A stretch of 64,000 nucleotides of DNA from Druceiella hillmani (GCA_039881145.1 JAYKKI010000032.1:9921001-9985000), one strand, 5' to 3'. Shown: positions 24,961 to 37,562, counted from the first letter of the stretch. Notes: generated from the sequence alone by a model not told the origin. Program-made: numbers and translations.

Positions 24961-25271
24961 TTTGTAAATGTTGCGTTAATTATCCTCCAAGCTAGGCTTA
25001 AAATTGGTTACCTATTATTAAATTTACAGGTAATATCTAATGCATACTCTTGAAGGCTTATGTATTTCACTGTGAAAAAAATACGTTGTTGACAAGAAAA
25101 TAACATTTACACATACAGGATGTACATTAATATCTTGGTGACGTTCGTCTTCACACGATGACAAATAATAATTTAATTGCATTAAAGCAACCACAACTTC
25201 GGCAAACGACGTTGATCTGACCCCGTTCAACTAAACCGTGCTACATTGTGATCGAGATCAAATCAAAGATC

Positions 25272-25334
25272 AATTCGACATAAGAAACCTTACACGTCCA
25301 AATGAACGACGGATAAGGTTTCTTATGACGAATT
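25272..25334. repeat. 21-bp hairpin
   Basis: Arms 25272-25292 and 25314-25334 pair with one mismatch around a 21-base loop (AATTCGACATAAGAAACCTT against its mirror). Confidence 0.9.
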
Positions 25335-25370
25335 GTCATTAAACGAGATGTTATATTCGTTTGTATGGTA

Positions 25371-25660
25371 TATATTGTCCACGCTTAATTGACTCAGTAT
25401 TATGGGAAATTATGATTGTTAAGTTGTTATGCAGGAAAATAATACTCTCTCCGTGCGGACAATAATTTCACATTTATTTTTACGATATCATTTTAATTCC
25501 AATTTTAAGAGTATATTATCCACGTTTAGTTTACTTAGTACTATGGAAAATTTTGATTGTTAAGTCGTTATGTAAGAAAATAACACTCTCTCCTTGTGGA
25601 CAATAATGTCACATTAATTTATACGATATCATTATAAATGTTTTTAATTCCAACTTTTCA
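25371..25660. repeat. Two-unit tandem duplication, period 141 bp
   Basis: Units start TATATTGTCCACG (25371) and TATATTATCCACG (25512). Both continue through GATTGTTAAGT, AATAACACTCTCTCC-type, GGACAATAAT and ACGATATCATT blocks. Confidence 0.88.
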
Positions 25661-26756
25661 TTTTAAAATATTACGTAACCAATATGAGAAAGCACCATCT
25701 TTATGTAGCTATGACTCGACACCATCTGGCTAATTCAACAAAATTTATTAGCTTGCCAGTATATTACAGATTGTGCAAGTACAAATGCTATTCTTTTAAT
25801 TCGATACTTAGATTCGAAAGAAGAGTTTTAAAAAATGTTTTTAATTTCCTAATGTCCAAATGTTATTATGTTAATATCATTTGTTTTACATTAGTATAAA
25901 AAAATAAAAGAAGATTTATTTTGCGGATCGAATGCTATACTTATGAATTCCGGCTGAGTAATGCTCCGCCAATGACTCAGTGAGAGAAGTGGCGGAATAA
26001 AGATTTGCTTATTATGATCTTCTTTACTTATTTTCATCGTTAGACACAAATAAAAAGGGTAAAATCCGATTTAGGAGGTACCTATAACTCGAGTCTGTAA
26101 ATAGAACTGTACAATCAATATATAATTGTCCAATGTCAAGATATGAAAAGGGAAACGTGAATAAACTATGCCAAAAATAAAGAAACTATGCTGTCAATGT
26201 ATAATATAAAAAAATTTGAAACTTGAAACGATCTGCGGCATTACTCATAGTCTTTATATTTCTTTGTATCTCTTTCCATGTACTTTTTCGTAAATCGTAA
26301 GCAATACCAATTTAAATATCAGTACCGCTCGTGACTCATTCGTGTAATGGATGCTTAGTATTGCAAATTTTCTGTCAAAATCGGGCATTTCAAATCATTC
26401 TAATCAATTTCTTCGATAACTTAAGCTATTGGTGATAAACCAAGAAATTATGTGATCAATATTACTTTCGAATATCATATTATCTTAAACCATAATTTCC
26501 CTAGCTACGCAGAATTTATGTCACTATTTTCAATTTAGTGTTTAGCGATATAAATAAAGGTACCCAATAATTTGAATCGAATCCTAGAATTCAAAAGAAA
26601 AAAAGTGAGAAAATAAACGAAATATGATATTTAATAATTGCAGCTAACGTTAGGCTTTCATAAAACACTCATAACGGTATTGAATTTTCGTTTCCCAATA
26701 TTTAAATAGGTGATGTGATAAATTTGATTAAAAAATGTGTATGATAATATTGTATC

Positions 26757-27097
26757 CAAAAGAATCTGATTATGTACACATTAGGGTATATTTACAAAAC
26801 TGGACTATTTTTTTAGTAACATAAAATCTTTGTAATACTCTAAATCATCTTTGACGTATTCTTTTTCATTTTCATTTTAAATTAAAAACTAAAATACGTT
26901 CAATAATACTCTTTAAAACAAAATAATATGAAACAAATATGAAACAGGAGAGTAAACATTTTTTTATTTAGTGAGAAGCATTCAATATTAGTCTGTATTT
27001 AATTTAAACGAAATAATGAGTTTACAATAAATGTCAACACGAGATGGTTTACAAACAAATTTAGTTTTTTGCAATAGCTCGACAATGCAAATTTTAT
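26757..27097 (+). repeat. Left arm of a diverged inverted repeat
   Basis: Pairs with 28577-28936. The arms share, inverted, the TTTACAAAACT, ACTCTAAATCATC, GAACGTATTTTAG, GAATGCTTCTC, TGACATTTATTGTA and TTTGCATTG blocks. Arms are clearly diverged, perhaps 20%. The interior is about 1.5 kb of non-coding AT-rich DNA. Confidence 0.85.
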
Positions 27098-28576
27098 GAA
27101 ACTATTCAAAATAATTTTGCACATTAATCAAAGTAGAAGGTATAAATGTAATAAAAGCAACGACGTTTTTAGTCAAGTCTTCTAAAAACTTTATTGAATG
27201 ACATGGTTTAACAAAAAAACTATATTAATAAGTAAAAAGGTGCTTAAAAAAGAAAAGTTAAAATAAAATATTTAATACAAACTAGTATTTCTTAAACACA
27301 AAGTTCACATTAACCACCTAACAATAAACTTTTAGTAATGTAAATTAATTTGAAACTAATTGTGTAACTTAGCCATAATTCAATTAGGGAAATAATTAAA
27401 AATGTTGATCTTTAGGTAATACTATTAACTTAACCTAAAGATTCGGAATCACAGTCATGCTGAAGTTTCTAAATATAATAGTTCTACTGTAATTCATTAA
27501 CTTTTTCTAAATTCTACAGTAATTCATTAATTTTTTTTTAAGTTGAACGTTAAATTTGAAGTTCTTTTGTCAAAGTCATCTGTAATCATGGCACATAATT
27601 TATTTGAGTTTTGTTCTATTACATCAGCAGAGAGCGTGTACAACTTGGTGTTTGCCTTAATTGCCTGCAATACCTATACAATTTAAATTGAATGTTGGTA
27701 ACACAGATATCTACTACATAAACTAAAAAACTAACGCTTTTTTTCCGTGCCATACACGATACACACTATTCAAAAAAGGAACATTTAAAATAACACAAAA
27801 CTTACAGCTCAAGACTCAGTTAACCAATCTTACATTTTAAAATATTTTGGCTACAATATCTACTCTGTGCGACTGTTTGAATACAGATTATTGTGTATTT
27901 AACATTAATAGTATGAACCTAAACAATGAATCTTTAATGTATTTGTAATATATAATTGAATGTTTTTATGACACATAATAATATGTAAATCTTAGCTTTC
28001 TGCGCTCCTTCTCTATATAAGCAATCCAATATGCCAAATCTTACACTCCTCCGTGCACACTATATTCTTAAAAGGCTTCTTTTCTCTTCTCTTCGCGTAT
28101 TAGTATATAGATTAATTCATATATAACTTTTACAGATAACCATAGGAACTGGTGATGTACCTGACTGGATAAAAGAAAGAGCAGGTAATGAGTTACAGTT
28201 ATATAACCTGTAACATAGGCAAGAAAAACCAAAAAAGTTGTAAAATTTAAATCAAGAATATATTTCCAATATTTTAACACTCCAACAGATTAGAACCTTC
28301 CCGAAAGTCACAAATTCCAAAAATTTAATATGTGAATAGAACAACTTAAACACTAACTTCATCAGATTTTCAAAGACGCGAATTTCTCTCCGTTTAAAAC
28401 CTTTGTAAAATTATCAGCATATTTACTGTTAGTGTATTCATAATTCAAATTAACAACATTATCAATTCAATGATTTAATTCAATGATATTTCCTTCAATT
28501 TGTCAACATTCAGACACACATTTTAGATTGTATTCACACATTTTTAATTAATATTTATCTTCAGAACACATTTACA

Positions 28577-28936
28577 TAAAATTTGCATTGTCGAACTAAT
28601 GCAAAAAACGAAATTTCTTTTTAAATCATCTCACGTTGACATTTATTGTAAAATCATTATTTCGTTTCAAACAAATACAAGCTAATATTGAATGCTTCTC
28701 AATAAATAAAAAAATATTTATACTCTTGTTTCATATTTGTTAATTAAATTGTTTGCTTGCATGGATTATTTTCTTGTAAAGAGTATTATAGAACGTATTT
28801 TAGTTTTTAATTTAAAATAAAAGTGAAGAAAAATGCGTCAAGGATGATGTAGAGTATTATATAGTTCATTTTGTTAGTAAGAAAAATAGTCTAGTTTTGT
28901 AAATATACTTTAATGTATATATAATCATATTGCAGA
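28577..28936 (-). repeat. Right arm of a diverged inverted repeat
   Basis: Mirror of 26757-27097. In A4 the flanks of this arm (28450 and 28990) correspond to 61400 and 61600 without it, so this arm looks like an insertion specific to A3. Confidence 0.8.
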
Positions 28937-29889
28937 CAAGTATAGCCTACTAGTAGACAAGTAAGTGAATGGTAGACATCATTGGTTTACATAGTATAAT
29001 ATAACCTAATTCTTTAGTTCTGTTTAAATACTTCAGTCAAAACATTCAGATTACAAAAATAAGTATTTCAGTCAAGACGATTTAACATCCACTTTTCTAA
29101 GCTAATCTACTCATTAATTTAACAGCTAGAAAACGACTAAATACAGCATCACATTTCTAATTAACGAATCGGTGCTGTCGTTGCTGAGTTATTGAGTACT
29201 TCCAGGACTTAGCTAGCAGCATGAGCATTACTCAAGCTAAACTATTGCTCTCGGCTTATTCAGGTCAAGGTACACGAAGGTATCTAACGTACGGCTTATG
29301 TACTAAAAGCGGGAGTTCGAAAAGCTTCTTTTTAACGAATTGTGTCCTTCACCGTTTACAATATGCGACCTAAATCTATGTACACAAGATATGTGTACTT
29401 ACTCGTATACAATATTTAATTATCCGAGTGTACGCTACGTAGGTCCGTATTAGTGTGTCGAGTGGATCCCAATAAACGTATTGATTTCCAAAAGTAGTAA
29501 CATTTTCCCTTAAATTAACAAATTGTTTTAAATCATTACTCTGGGAATATATCCTATATCTTTTATTTTCATAATCATAAAAAATCTGTCAATCTTGCTT
29601 AAATTGCTATTTATATTCATATAATGCTCTTAAGATCGTTTAAGTTATATTGATTGTAACGCGAGCGTAAACTCTAGTTTCTTACTTCTGCATATATTAA
29701 TTTTTTTTGCATGCAAAAGAATATTATTCAAAAGAAAAGGGTGGGTGTTTCTATAAATTTCAATGATTCGAAATGACAGTTCGTTAGAATGACAAAACCC
29801 TAAATGACTGGTTGCTGGGATGCCTTGCACACAATTTTGAGTAAACCCCCGTTTAAATTCCGTCAGTGCTTTAAACTGTGATTAAACTT

Positions 29890-30160
29890 ACGGACCTAAG
29901 ATAGAACTATTACATTCCAATAATATAAGGCTTTCTGCCGGCACAATGCAACCTCAACATGGAAACGCTATAGTCACACGGTAAGAGCATAACAATATCT
30001 CACAGTGCTCATTTTACTCTAGATCAGTAAACAGTTAACCTGCTGGAGCCATACAGCTTTCAGTTTAGCAGTAGACCTACTCTCGCCGCGAGCGTATTAC
30101 CGAGGTACTTACCGAGTTCCACTTAATCTAAAAGTTTTGATTTATAAAATACTAATATTG
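29890..30160 (+). repeat. Repeat family C, copy 1
   Basis: Aligns with 33130-33400. Shared blocks are CTTTCTGCC-GGCACAATGCAA, TAACAATATCTCACAG-type, CTCATTTTA-TCTAGAT-AG, CAGTTTAGCAGTAGAC and CACTT-AAT-TAAAAGTTTTGAT. Unlike copy 2 it has no hairpin insertion. Element type unknown. Confidence 0.75.
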
Positions 30161-30617
30161 AATCGAAATTATTCGTAAAACTCTTATATTGTTTATATTT
30201 TGGTGGTAGGGAAAGGGATTTCAAAATCCCGGGAAACGCTTCTAATAATTTGATACTCCGGGAAAATGCTAGGAAAAATGTCAAATTAACAAAACGTTTC
30301 TATTATATAGGTGACGCGACGCTACGAACTTATCATTACTGTCATTATTGGAACTCGAAATTTAATAACATCGACGTACAATAATCACCTCTTCAGACCG
30401 ACAATATAATTATGTCCTGTTTACTGTGCAGAACTGATACCAAGCAGTCAACGTCAGTAGCGTGCTTTCCTCCGGAATTTTTCTGGGAGTCCAGCAGCAA
30501 TAATGCATCAGTTCAACGTTGTTGTCTCCATTTCAAGAAATGATCACCCTATTATTGTAAGGGATTCAAAACTATCATATTTTAAAAACATTTTAATATT
30601 GTTTTTGTATCACTCAA

Positions 30618-30649
30618 TCTGTTCATATTTGTTAATTAATATGAACAGA
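30618..30649. repeat. 12-bp hairpin
   Basis: TCTGTTCATATT (30618-30629) and AATATGAACAGA (30638-30649) pair perfectly around an 8-base loop. Confidence 0.85.
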
Positions 30650-30722
30650 CTGTGCTATATTTTAGAATTGTCATAATTTTCTTTTACTTCTTAATCTCAA
30701 GTAATTTGTGTCAACTTTATAG

Positions 30723-30967
30723 GTATCGTAGTCACCATATCATTCTGTGAAAAAAAAGGTAATGTTAAAGGTGCTAACGTATAAACTAATTCTGAGCCTA
30801 TTTATCTTACAGTTATTATCAAATTCAATAAACCATACGACGATTCAAGAAAGAACCTAAATTTATTTATGACTAATTGGAGCAACGCAAGTCATTTAGA
30901 TTTAATTCAAGAAGGAGAAAAGTTTCAAATTAAATTCATAATCAGCTGCAGGGCAAGGCAAAAATAG
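30723..30967 (+). pseudogene. Two exon-like segments, possible relic of a cellular gene
   Basis: A 36-base segment (30723-30758) lies between an AG acceptor (TTTATAG) and a GTAATG donor; a second (30813-30967) follows the acceptor TTATCTTACAG. The phases agree: joined, they read one open frame of 63 codons through IVVTISFCEKK, NLNLFMTNWSNASHLDLIQ and EGEKFQIKF, ending at TAG 30965. The W...L.EG..F.I spacing reminds me of an OB-fold strand pattern as in the BRCA2 DNA-binding region, but that is recollection and weak. Further exons were not found. Stop codons in reading on (31000-31160) suggest a relic, if it is coding at all. Confidence 0.25.
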
Positions 30968-31689
30968 CTTGTTTTATCATAGAGTTTAACAAGTGGGCCC
31001 CAATGAAAGAATTTATGGAAAACCAATTTGGGAGACATCCCGACTAAAAAATCGCAGACAAAGTAACACTGGTTCAGGTAACCAATTTTCACTAAGTGTG
31101 GAGACATGTTTTTCCAAACTTTTAACCTAAGTACCTATCAGCGACCTTACACCTAGCAGCGACAGAAGATTTCACACTGAACTCCTTCAATACTGGCCTC
31201 CACACCCAAATTGCCGAGACCCTAAAACCGTCAATGAAGTAATAAGTATGACAATTTTCGAAAAAAATTTCAATAATTCTTTTATAAACAGAGACAGTGT
31301 AACCTGAAATCTAAATAAACAGAACAATATCCGAAGCAAACTATGATTATCGTGAAAACCCACTAAGAAAATATAATCACTTAAATTATCTTATATTTAA
31401 CTTTTATATAGTCCGCCTTTGAGATTTTATTTCAAAAAGGCCTACAGCGCTGTCAAAGTATGCCGTTTGCGCAAGTAAAATAATGACAAATTTGAGATTA
31501 ATTTTAATGCTCCATTTAATCCAACACAGCCTACAAAATTCAGATAAAAATCTAACAAATCTAACTAAAACTACAACTAAATGCAGCGAGTACATTTTAT
31601 TGAAGAAAAAAAACATACGAGATGTTCAAAACGTTAATGAACCAACACTTCCACCCGAGCTTTTGAGGGCGTTAGACCCGACATAGTCG

Positions 31690-32500
31690 GCCTTTTCATC
31701 TCCCTATCACCCGCAGATCTAAGGAGTGTTATAGCAAAGTCATTTAACATTAAAAAAACTATTTAAAGTCTTACTCTCATGACACATACATTCACAGAAG
31801 GGAATATTTAGAAACACCTCGATAATAACCATGTCTTTTTTTAATTTTTGCTTGGATAAACATGAATATAATATTAACCTGTACATATTTTTTGAGAACA
31901 TTAATTTTTTTAATTTCCTTTTTAAGTAGTAAAAAAACGCATAAGAATTTTCCTACCAAGAATATATGAAGAAAATGTTAGTTTTTTAAATTAATATTTA
32001 CTTCAGTGGGTTATACCTCTATAATAATAATAGTGTACTTGCGAAATTATTTTCATGTGTGAAGTCTAGTTGATTTATAGGCACGTAATTTATAGGCGCG
32101 TAGAGAGAAACCACATATTATAATATAATCGATCTTAAATCATATGACCAAATTTCAAGTGAACTATATATTTGTGATATTATGAACATTTACTTAACAA
32201 TTATTTATCTAAATTCTGAAACAAAGTTAATGTCAAAGGTTCTTCACCAAAGTAACTATCAATAATGCAACTCAAACGATAGAACTCAACAGACCAACTC
32301 AAACGATATAAATATAAAAGGTGCAGGAATATTTAATTTGCATCCTCAATGTACAGACCTATGTAGAAATGTCCAAATCTGAATATAAAATTAAAGTATT
32401 TGTTGCTTCGTTTTCTTTTTCGATACCGTCGTCTATTCCTATGATCTCAAATCCCATATAGAAAGTCCTAATAAATGATAGTTGTTGCGATTACGATAAA
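31690..32500. other. AT-rich DNA, nothing recognised
   Basis: No conserved frame, repeat or RNA gene seen. Short frames at 31404-31686 just upstream overlap on both strands and match nothing I know. Confidence 0.5.
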
Positions 32501-32510
32501 TCAAAATCAA

Positions 32511-32865
32511 CTATAAAAATATTTCAGTTTTTAAGAGAAGAAATGGTAATTTAAAAAATCTTAAAGGACTAAAAGGGATAAGATTGTGAGTAAAACACAA
32601 TCAATTATAGATCAACCTAGTGTACTTCTAAAATAAAATTCCTTTTACCCTATATTTTCATATTGTATTCTAACTATAAAAATATAAAAACTATAAAAAT
32701 ATTTCAGTTATTAAGAGAAGAAATGGTAATTTAAAAAATCTTAAAGCACTAAAAGGAATAAATAAGATTGTGAGTAAAACACAATCAATTATAGATAAAC
32801 TTAATGTACTTCTAGAATAAAATTCCTTTTAACCAATATTTTCACATTTTCATTCTTTTATTGTT
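32511..32865. repeat. Two-unit tandem duplication, period 180 bp
   Basis: Unit 1 (32511-32690) and unit 2 (32691-32865) are about 93% alike by eye. Each begins CTATAAAAATATTTCAGTT and contains AAGAGAAGAAATGGTAATTT and AAAACACAATCAATTATAG. The second unit has a 4-base insertion (AATA) and point changes. Confidence 0.93.
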
Positions 32866-33008
32866 GTATAGAATCTATAAGTTGTTTACGGCCTGAAATT
32901 GTGCCATGTTATAAGAAATCAAAAACCTGATTCAAAAAACTCTAAAATCCTAAATCTGATGACCCAGAAACAAACCCTTTACCGGTACTTCGAATTTTAA
33001 CGCAAACT

Positions 33009-33021
33009 TATATATATTATA

Positions 33022-33089
<68 letters not shown>
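33009..33089. repeat. (TA)n microsatellite
   Basis: TA run with two TTA phase breaks at its start. Confidence 0.96.
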
Positions 33090-33091
<2 letters not shown>

Positions 33092-33129
33092 ATTTATGTA
33101 TAATTTAACGCGGAGACTGTACGTCATTA

Positions 33130-33400
33130 ATGTAAGTCCTTCTGCCAACACAGTGCAATCTCTATATGGTGATGCTGCAGCCAAATAGTAATAGCGTAAC
33201 AGTGTCTCATAGTACTCATTTTATTCTAGATTAGCAAACAGCTAACTTATCGACACGGGTACCGGGAGAGTCTCTGCTATTGAACTGGAACCCAGGCAGC
33301 TTCCAGTTCAGTATTAGACACTCTCCCGGTACTGGTCCTTCGGGAGCAGGTATTTATCCACTTCATTTTAATTCAAAAGTTTTTATTATACATAGAAGGC
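33130..33400 (+). repeat. Repeat family C, copy 2
   Basis: Matches 29890-30160 but contains an extra inverted duplication of its own CAGTTCAGTATTAGACACTCTCCC segment, which generates the hairpin at 33259-33332. Confidence 0.75.
33259..33332. repeat. Imperfect GC-rich hairpin, pre-miRNA-like shape
   Basis: 32-base arms (33259-33290 and 33301-33332) pair with about four mismatches around a 10-base loop. Arm composition (GTACCGGGAGAG..., GAACTGGAA) is unusually GC-rich for this window. The shape would suit small-RNA processing, but the hairpin arose by inverted duplication inside family C, so no function is claimed. Confidence 0.8.
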
Positions 33401-33899
33401 TACCTTTTTATTTCCTAATTGTCATTTGTCCCGTGACAAACTGACAAATAGGGCAAACTGACACGGACACTGACATATAGAATGTATATTTATGATTTCA
33501 TAAGACATTAAAATTTTAATTATTATACTAATTAACCGACTTATAAAAATTGATTGAAAACAGTATTTTATCGTATTACGTTTATAAAATATCAATTTTA
33601 CTTTTATTTTTATGCCCTTTTTGTTTAGTTCTACCTTTTATGTTACTCGGTTAGATATATCACAATTTCGGACCTCATGGTTTTTCTGCCTTGTATTTAT
33701 TTATCTTTCATATACGCTACAATAGCGATAATGATTCATATACACACATTTGCTGTTTCAAAAGTATTTTTGATCCCGAGGGACATTGTGAAAATCTGCA
33801 AACATTATCCAAAAACCAGAACACGTTTTGTGCTCACCTCTATTTTTGTAACTATTGTATTTAATGTTACAAGTTACACGGTATATTAACCTTGAATAT

Positions 33900-34430
33900 A
33901 GAATAAAGTTTTGAAAAATTAAGTGAAATATCAGGGTAATGTTTTATTTTACACACTTTATGAAATTCAGATAATTTTTCGTGTAATTAATAATTATAAT
34001 AATTATAATTAAATCACAACTATATAAAACATAGGCATCACATAAAATATTTAAAATAATTAAATTCGTCCATAACTCAAAAGACAATGATGAGTTATAG
34101 AATCTATAATGAAAACATGCGTCAGTATTTCACCAATTTGTAAATTTATGTAAAAATACGAAGCAAAATGAATATTAGGAAATATATAAATTTTTGTAAG
34201 TTCACTTTACATTTTCGCAATAATGTCATACAATCTAATACATATAGAAACAATTTCTTTTTTAATTATATTCGACTATGTATCATTCTAAATTATTTTT
34301 AATATCTGAAAACTTTTTTTTACAATGAAAGGTGTTCGTATATTATAAATTATTTCATTAGGATCCCTAATTTTGACCCCATTTTCATTCTTATCTCGAT
34401 TTCAAATTTAAACCACAATACTTTTGCAAA
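33900..34430. other. AT-rich DNA, nothing recognised
   Basis: Only low-complexity AATTATAATAATTAT runs near 34000. Confidence 0.55.
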
Positions 34431-34432
34431 TA

Positions 34433-35748
34433 CAGGCTGTCCAGTAGCAGATTTCAAAGTTTGAACAAACATAGTTTCTGAACGCAACACATAAGAGGGG
34501 CGCGGGGGGCGTCGTTAGAAGCGCAAGTGGTGTGGATGTTTTAGTAGCCATGGATCAGTGGAGTGGAGAGCACCGCGCTTTTGCCGTCGAGGCGTACATT
34601 TCGAGTGGATTTTCGCTGTCTGTAGCACGCCCGTCGATTTAATAATCGTTACAGTATTCGTCGATTACGTGGTGGACCATCGATCAACCTCATTCAGTCA
34701 TGGGTAGCAAGGTTCAGAGCTACAGGATCAACATTAAATAGGCCCAGGCTAGGACCTAAACCATTGGTATCCACGGATGAAAATGACGAGCGTGTTATGG
34801 TTTCTGTCGTTGAAAATCCCCGTTTATCACTGCGTACGCGTTCATCGATATTGGGAATTCCGAAATCAACTTTACAGGTAATCATGCAAAAAAAGCTCAA
34901 GTTCCATCCATATAAAATTCAAATTGTTCAAGATTTACACGATTCTGACGTTGAATTAAGAAAAACTTACGCGGAGGTGATGTTGTTGAGATTTCGAACT
35001 GCTACCCGGATGGGCAACATATTCTTTAGTGACAAAGCTCACTTTCACATTGGAGTATATGTGAATAAGCAGAACTTTCGTTACTGGGATGTCCACAAGC
35101 CAAGACTAATGCATCAAGAGCCTTTACATAAGCCTAAAGTAATAGTCTGGTGTGCCATGTCTGCATCTGCAATCATAGGGCCTCATTTCTTTGAAAATCA
35201 ACGTGGCCAAACTGTAACTGTGAATTCGGAGAGATATGCCCAGATGTTAAATGACTTTTTCAGAGTAGAACTACAGAATAGTCTATCCTTCAACCAAAAC
35301 ACATGGTTCCAGCAGGATGGGGCCACAGCTCACACTGCTAATATGTCCATGAATGCAGTGCGGCAGTTATTTCCTGAAAAAAAAACATATCCCGAAACGG
35401 TACCGTACCGTGGCCACCTAGGTCACCTGATTTAAGCCCATGTGACTTTTTCTTATGGGGATACTTAAAATCCGTTGTTTACAAAACAAATCCGAGTACT
35501 GTGATACAACTTAAAGAAAATATTCGAGCCGAAGTCAATAGGATACCCCAGTCGCTCTGCAAACACGTTTTTGAAAACATGCAAGCTAGACTCGGAAGAG
35601 TGTGTCAGACTCGATGGCCGCCATTTTGAAAACGTGGTTTTTAAAAAATTAAATCCGCATTTGTTGTTATAAAGTTAAAATAAACCTGCTTTATATTAAA
35701 GGTGTAGTTTTTTTTTACAATTTTTCAAACATTGAAATCTGACACCTG
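34433..35748 (+). mobile_element. mariner/Tc1-like DNA transposon with TA target sites
   Basis: Terminal inverted repeats begin CAGGCTGTC (left, 34433) and CAGGTGTC (right, read inward from 35748) and continue as AGATTTCAAAGTTTGAA and AGATTTCAATGTTTGAA. The left arm has a 6-base insertion. TA dinucleotides at 34431-34432 and 35749-35750 flank the element. It encodes a single broken transposase. Confidence 0.95.
34550..35629 (+). pseudogene. mariner-like transposase, two frameshifts
   Basis: ATG at 34550 starts MDQWSGEHRAFAVEAY, an N-terminal HTH opening (DUF4817 type) like that of the other copy. A frameshift and stop near 34637 move the frame to FNNRYSIRRLRGG and INLIQSWVARFRATGS. The long frame 34764-35435 carries a second HTH (RTRSSILGIPKSTLQVIMQ), NIFFSDKAHFHIGVYVNKQN (first Asp), VIVWCAMSASAIIGPHFFEN and WFQQDGATAHTA (second Asp). 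A second frameshift near 35385, in an A9 run, restores WPPRSPDLSPCDFFLWGYLK (third Asp) and the C-terminus to TGA 35627-35629. All three acidic residues survive, so only two indels separate it from an intact frame, making it the best preserved transposase here. Confidence 0.95.
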
Positions 35749-36303
35749 TATAATTATATATGTAATACAATTTAAATCGGAAAATGGAAAAAAAATTTCT
35801 TTTTGCAAATAAAACTGCTTATTGTCAAATTTTGCCAATCATAAGAGTTCTATTACCGAAAATATAAAAAAATTGCTACAAATAAAATCATTTTAAGCAA
35901 ACATAAAATAAAAAAAATTAGCACGTGGTTTGGAAGTTACACGTCACATTATATGGATAAATATTAAAAAACACTTAATAGCACTTTACAGTTTTATTCT
36001 GGGAGGCGACAAAATACTGTAGTTATAAAATATGAGCGCTCAATAAACGTCAAGTTACACTTAGCATAATACATATATTTCACGTAAATTCACTTAGTAC
36101 TTCACATATATTTTAGAAGGTTTAAACATTTCATAAATATGTACCAGATTTTGTAGCTGCTCCCCACATAACTTTTCATTATACTCCTTACTGAAATATG
36201 CATATCACAGAAAGAAAAATATATATTTCTCAGAAAACAATTGCTAATTTGGATATATAATATTTTCTTATATTTATTTCATACAATTATATGTCCATTT
36301 AAA

Positions 36304-36828
36304 TTTACTTACAATTTACCAGAAAACTATAGCGATGTCTCGATATCCTATATTTTTTGCAGAATTGAAGGTATTTATATGTGTGGTAAAAATAAACTAG
36401 AAATTTATATTTACATGGAGAAACATAATGTTCATATTTATAAGTAGTTAAATATAAATACTATTTACCCTTAATTATTTACTTATATGCGAAACTCTTT
36501 TAGCGTTAATTTTACATACTTAATCGATTTTTATTTAATGTATCTTCTATGATCACAAAAGCGATTGCAATATTTTACTCGCAGTCGTTCAAATGGAATA
36601 TAATTGATATAATAATTAACTCCATCATAATAATTATGTTTATTTTATTACATTATGTAATAATTTATTATTTAATTATAATATAATAAATTTATATTAA
36701 TATATCGGATAGATCTTTTGGAATAAAATTGGGCTTTCATTCACAATTGTTCATTATTAAGTCAGTTATTTAGTTTATGCACATTGCTCTAAATACTTAA
36801 AAATTGGTGGCCTGTATTCTAAAGCTCT
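36304..36828 (+). repeat. Left arm of long inverted repeat (525 bp)
   Basis: Pairs with 37563-38087 with roughly ten mismatches and no net length change (both arms 525 bp), so about 98% identity by eye. The loop is 734 bp. No TIR signature or target duplication is apparent outside the arms. The open frame 36241-36447 runs partly into the arm and shows no domain. Confidence 0.96.
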
Positions 36829-37562
36829 TTTTGATGCACTAATTCTGTAGGTTTTTTTGAATGACTAAACAATAACATTAAAGACGTCATATTTTGTAAA
36901 CCTTCTCAAGATATTTTTGTAAGATTATTTGTACACTTTGCCGAGATACTCGGTGAATGCACTTTAATAAAATATTTTTTTGACATGAAACTGAAATAAT
37001 TATTTCTTCTTAAACAAAAATAAGTTAATGTTTAATTATTTTCAAAGAAATGGTATTAGTTGAGTTCCATCATGCGCAACTAGATTTTGTAATTATTAAT
37101 GACAAGATCAAAGTTTGACAAAAACTTAATCTATGTTCATTCTTTTCGCAATGGCTGCAGCACAAACCTTTATGTTTATTATTCATCTATTTTATATGGA
37201 CGATAATATGCATAACATCACTTAAAATTTTATATCCATAATAATTTTAATTTCAATTTTATTAAAAAATATCTTGTAATCAAGATGCACATTTATAAAA
37301 TATTTTTATTAGTTCTATAAAAATGAAATATGGATTTGACCTTTCGACATTAAATGAAAGCCTAGTCGGTACCAGTTGCCATAAATACTTTATATAGTGA
37401 AATAAACAATTACACCAATAATAAAATTAAATGGTTTTGTCATTTATTAATCGGTAAGGCGATATATGCAACGAAGGACATGATGCCGAGTGTCAATTGG
37501 GGTTCCGTAGTAAAACTAACTTCTTTCATAATTTCGTTCCGTCGGTTCATCTGACCATTTCT
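36829..37562. other. Loop of the long inverted repeat
   Basis: 734 bp of AT-rich DNA without a conserved frame. No transposase or RT motif seen. Confidence 0.7.

Larger units (their letters stand above)
19196..29930 (+). repeat. Repeat family A, copy A3 (longest)
   Basis: Collinear with A2 (to about 24040) and with A4: 23820-25000 matches 58120-59335, 27050-27380 matches 60680-60950, 28270-28450 matches 61205-61400, and 28990-29920 matches 61600-62590. It contains nested insertions: a mariner-like element (19379-20640), a SINE (21525-21652) and probably one arm of the 26757/28936 inverted repeat. Apart from the block at 24700-24960 nothing looks protein-coding. The left end before 19196 is not defined; the right end merges with family C near 29900. 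It may be a very old mobile element or a segmental duplication. Confidence 0.85.

Noticed and set aside
31404..31690. Overlapping frames on both strands (66-70 codons) as exons
   Set aside because: An acceptor-like TATATAG and a GTAAAA donor can be found, but the frames match nothing I know and do not connect convincingly with the exon-like pair at 30723-30967.
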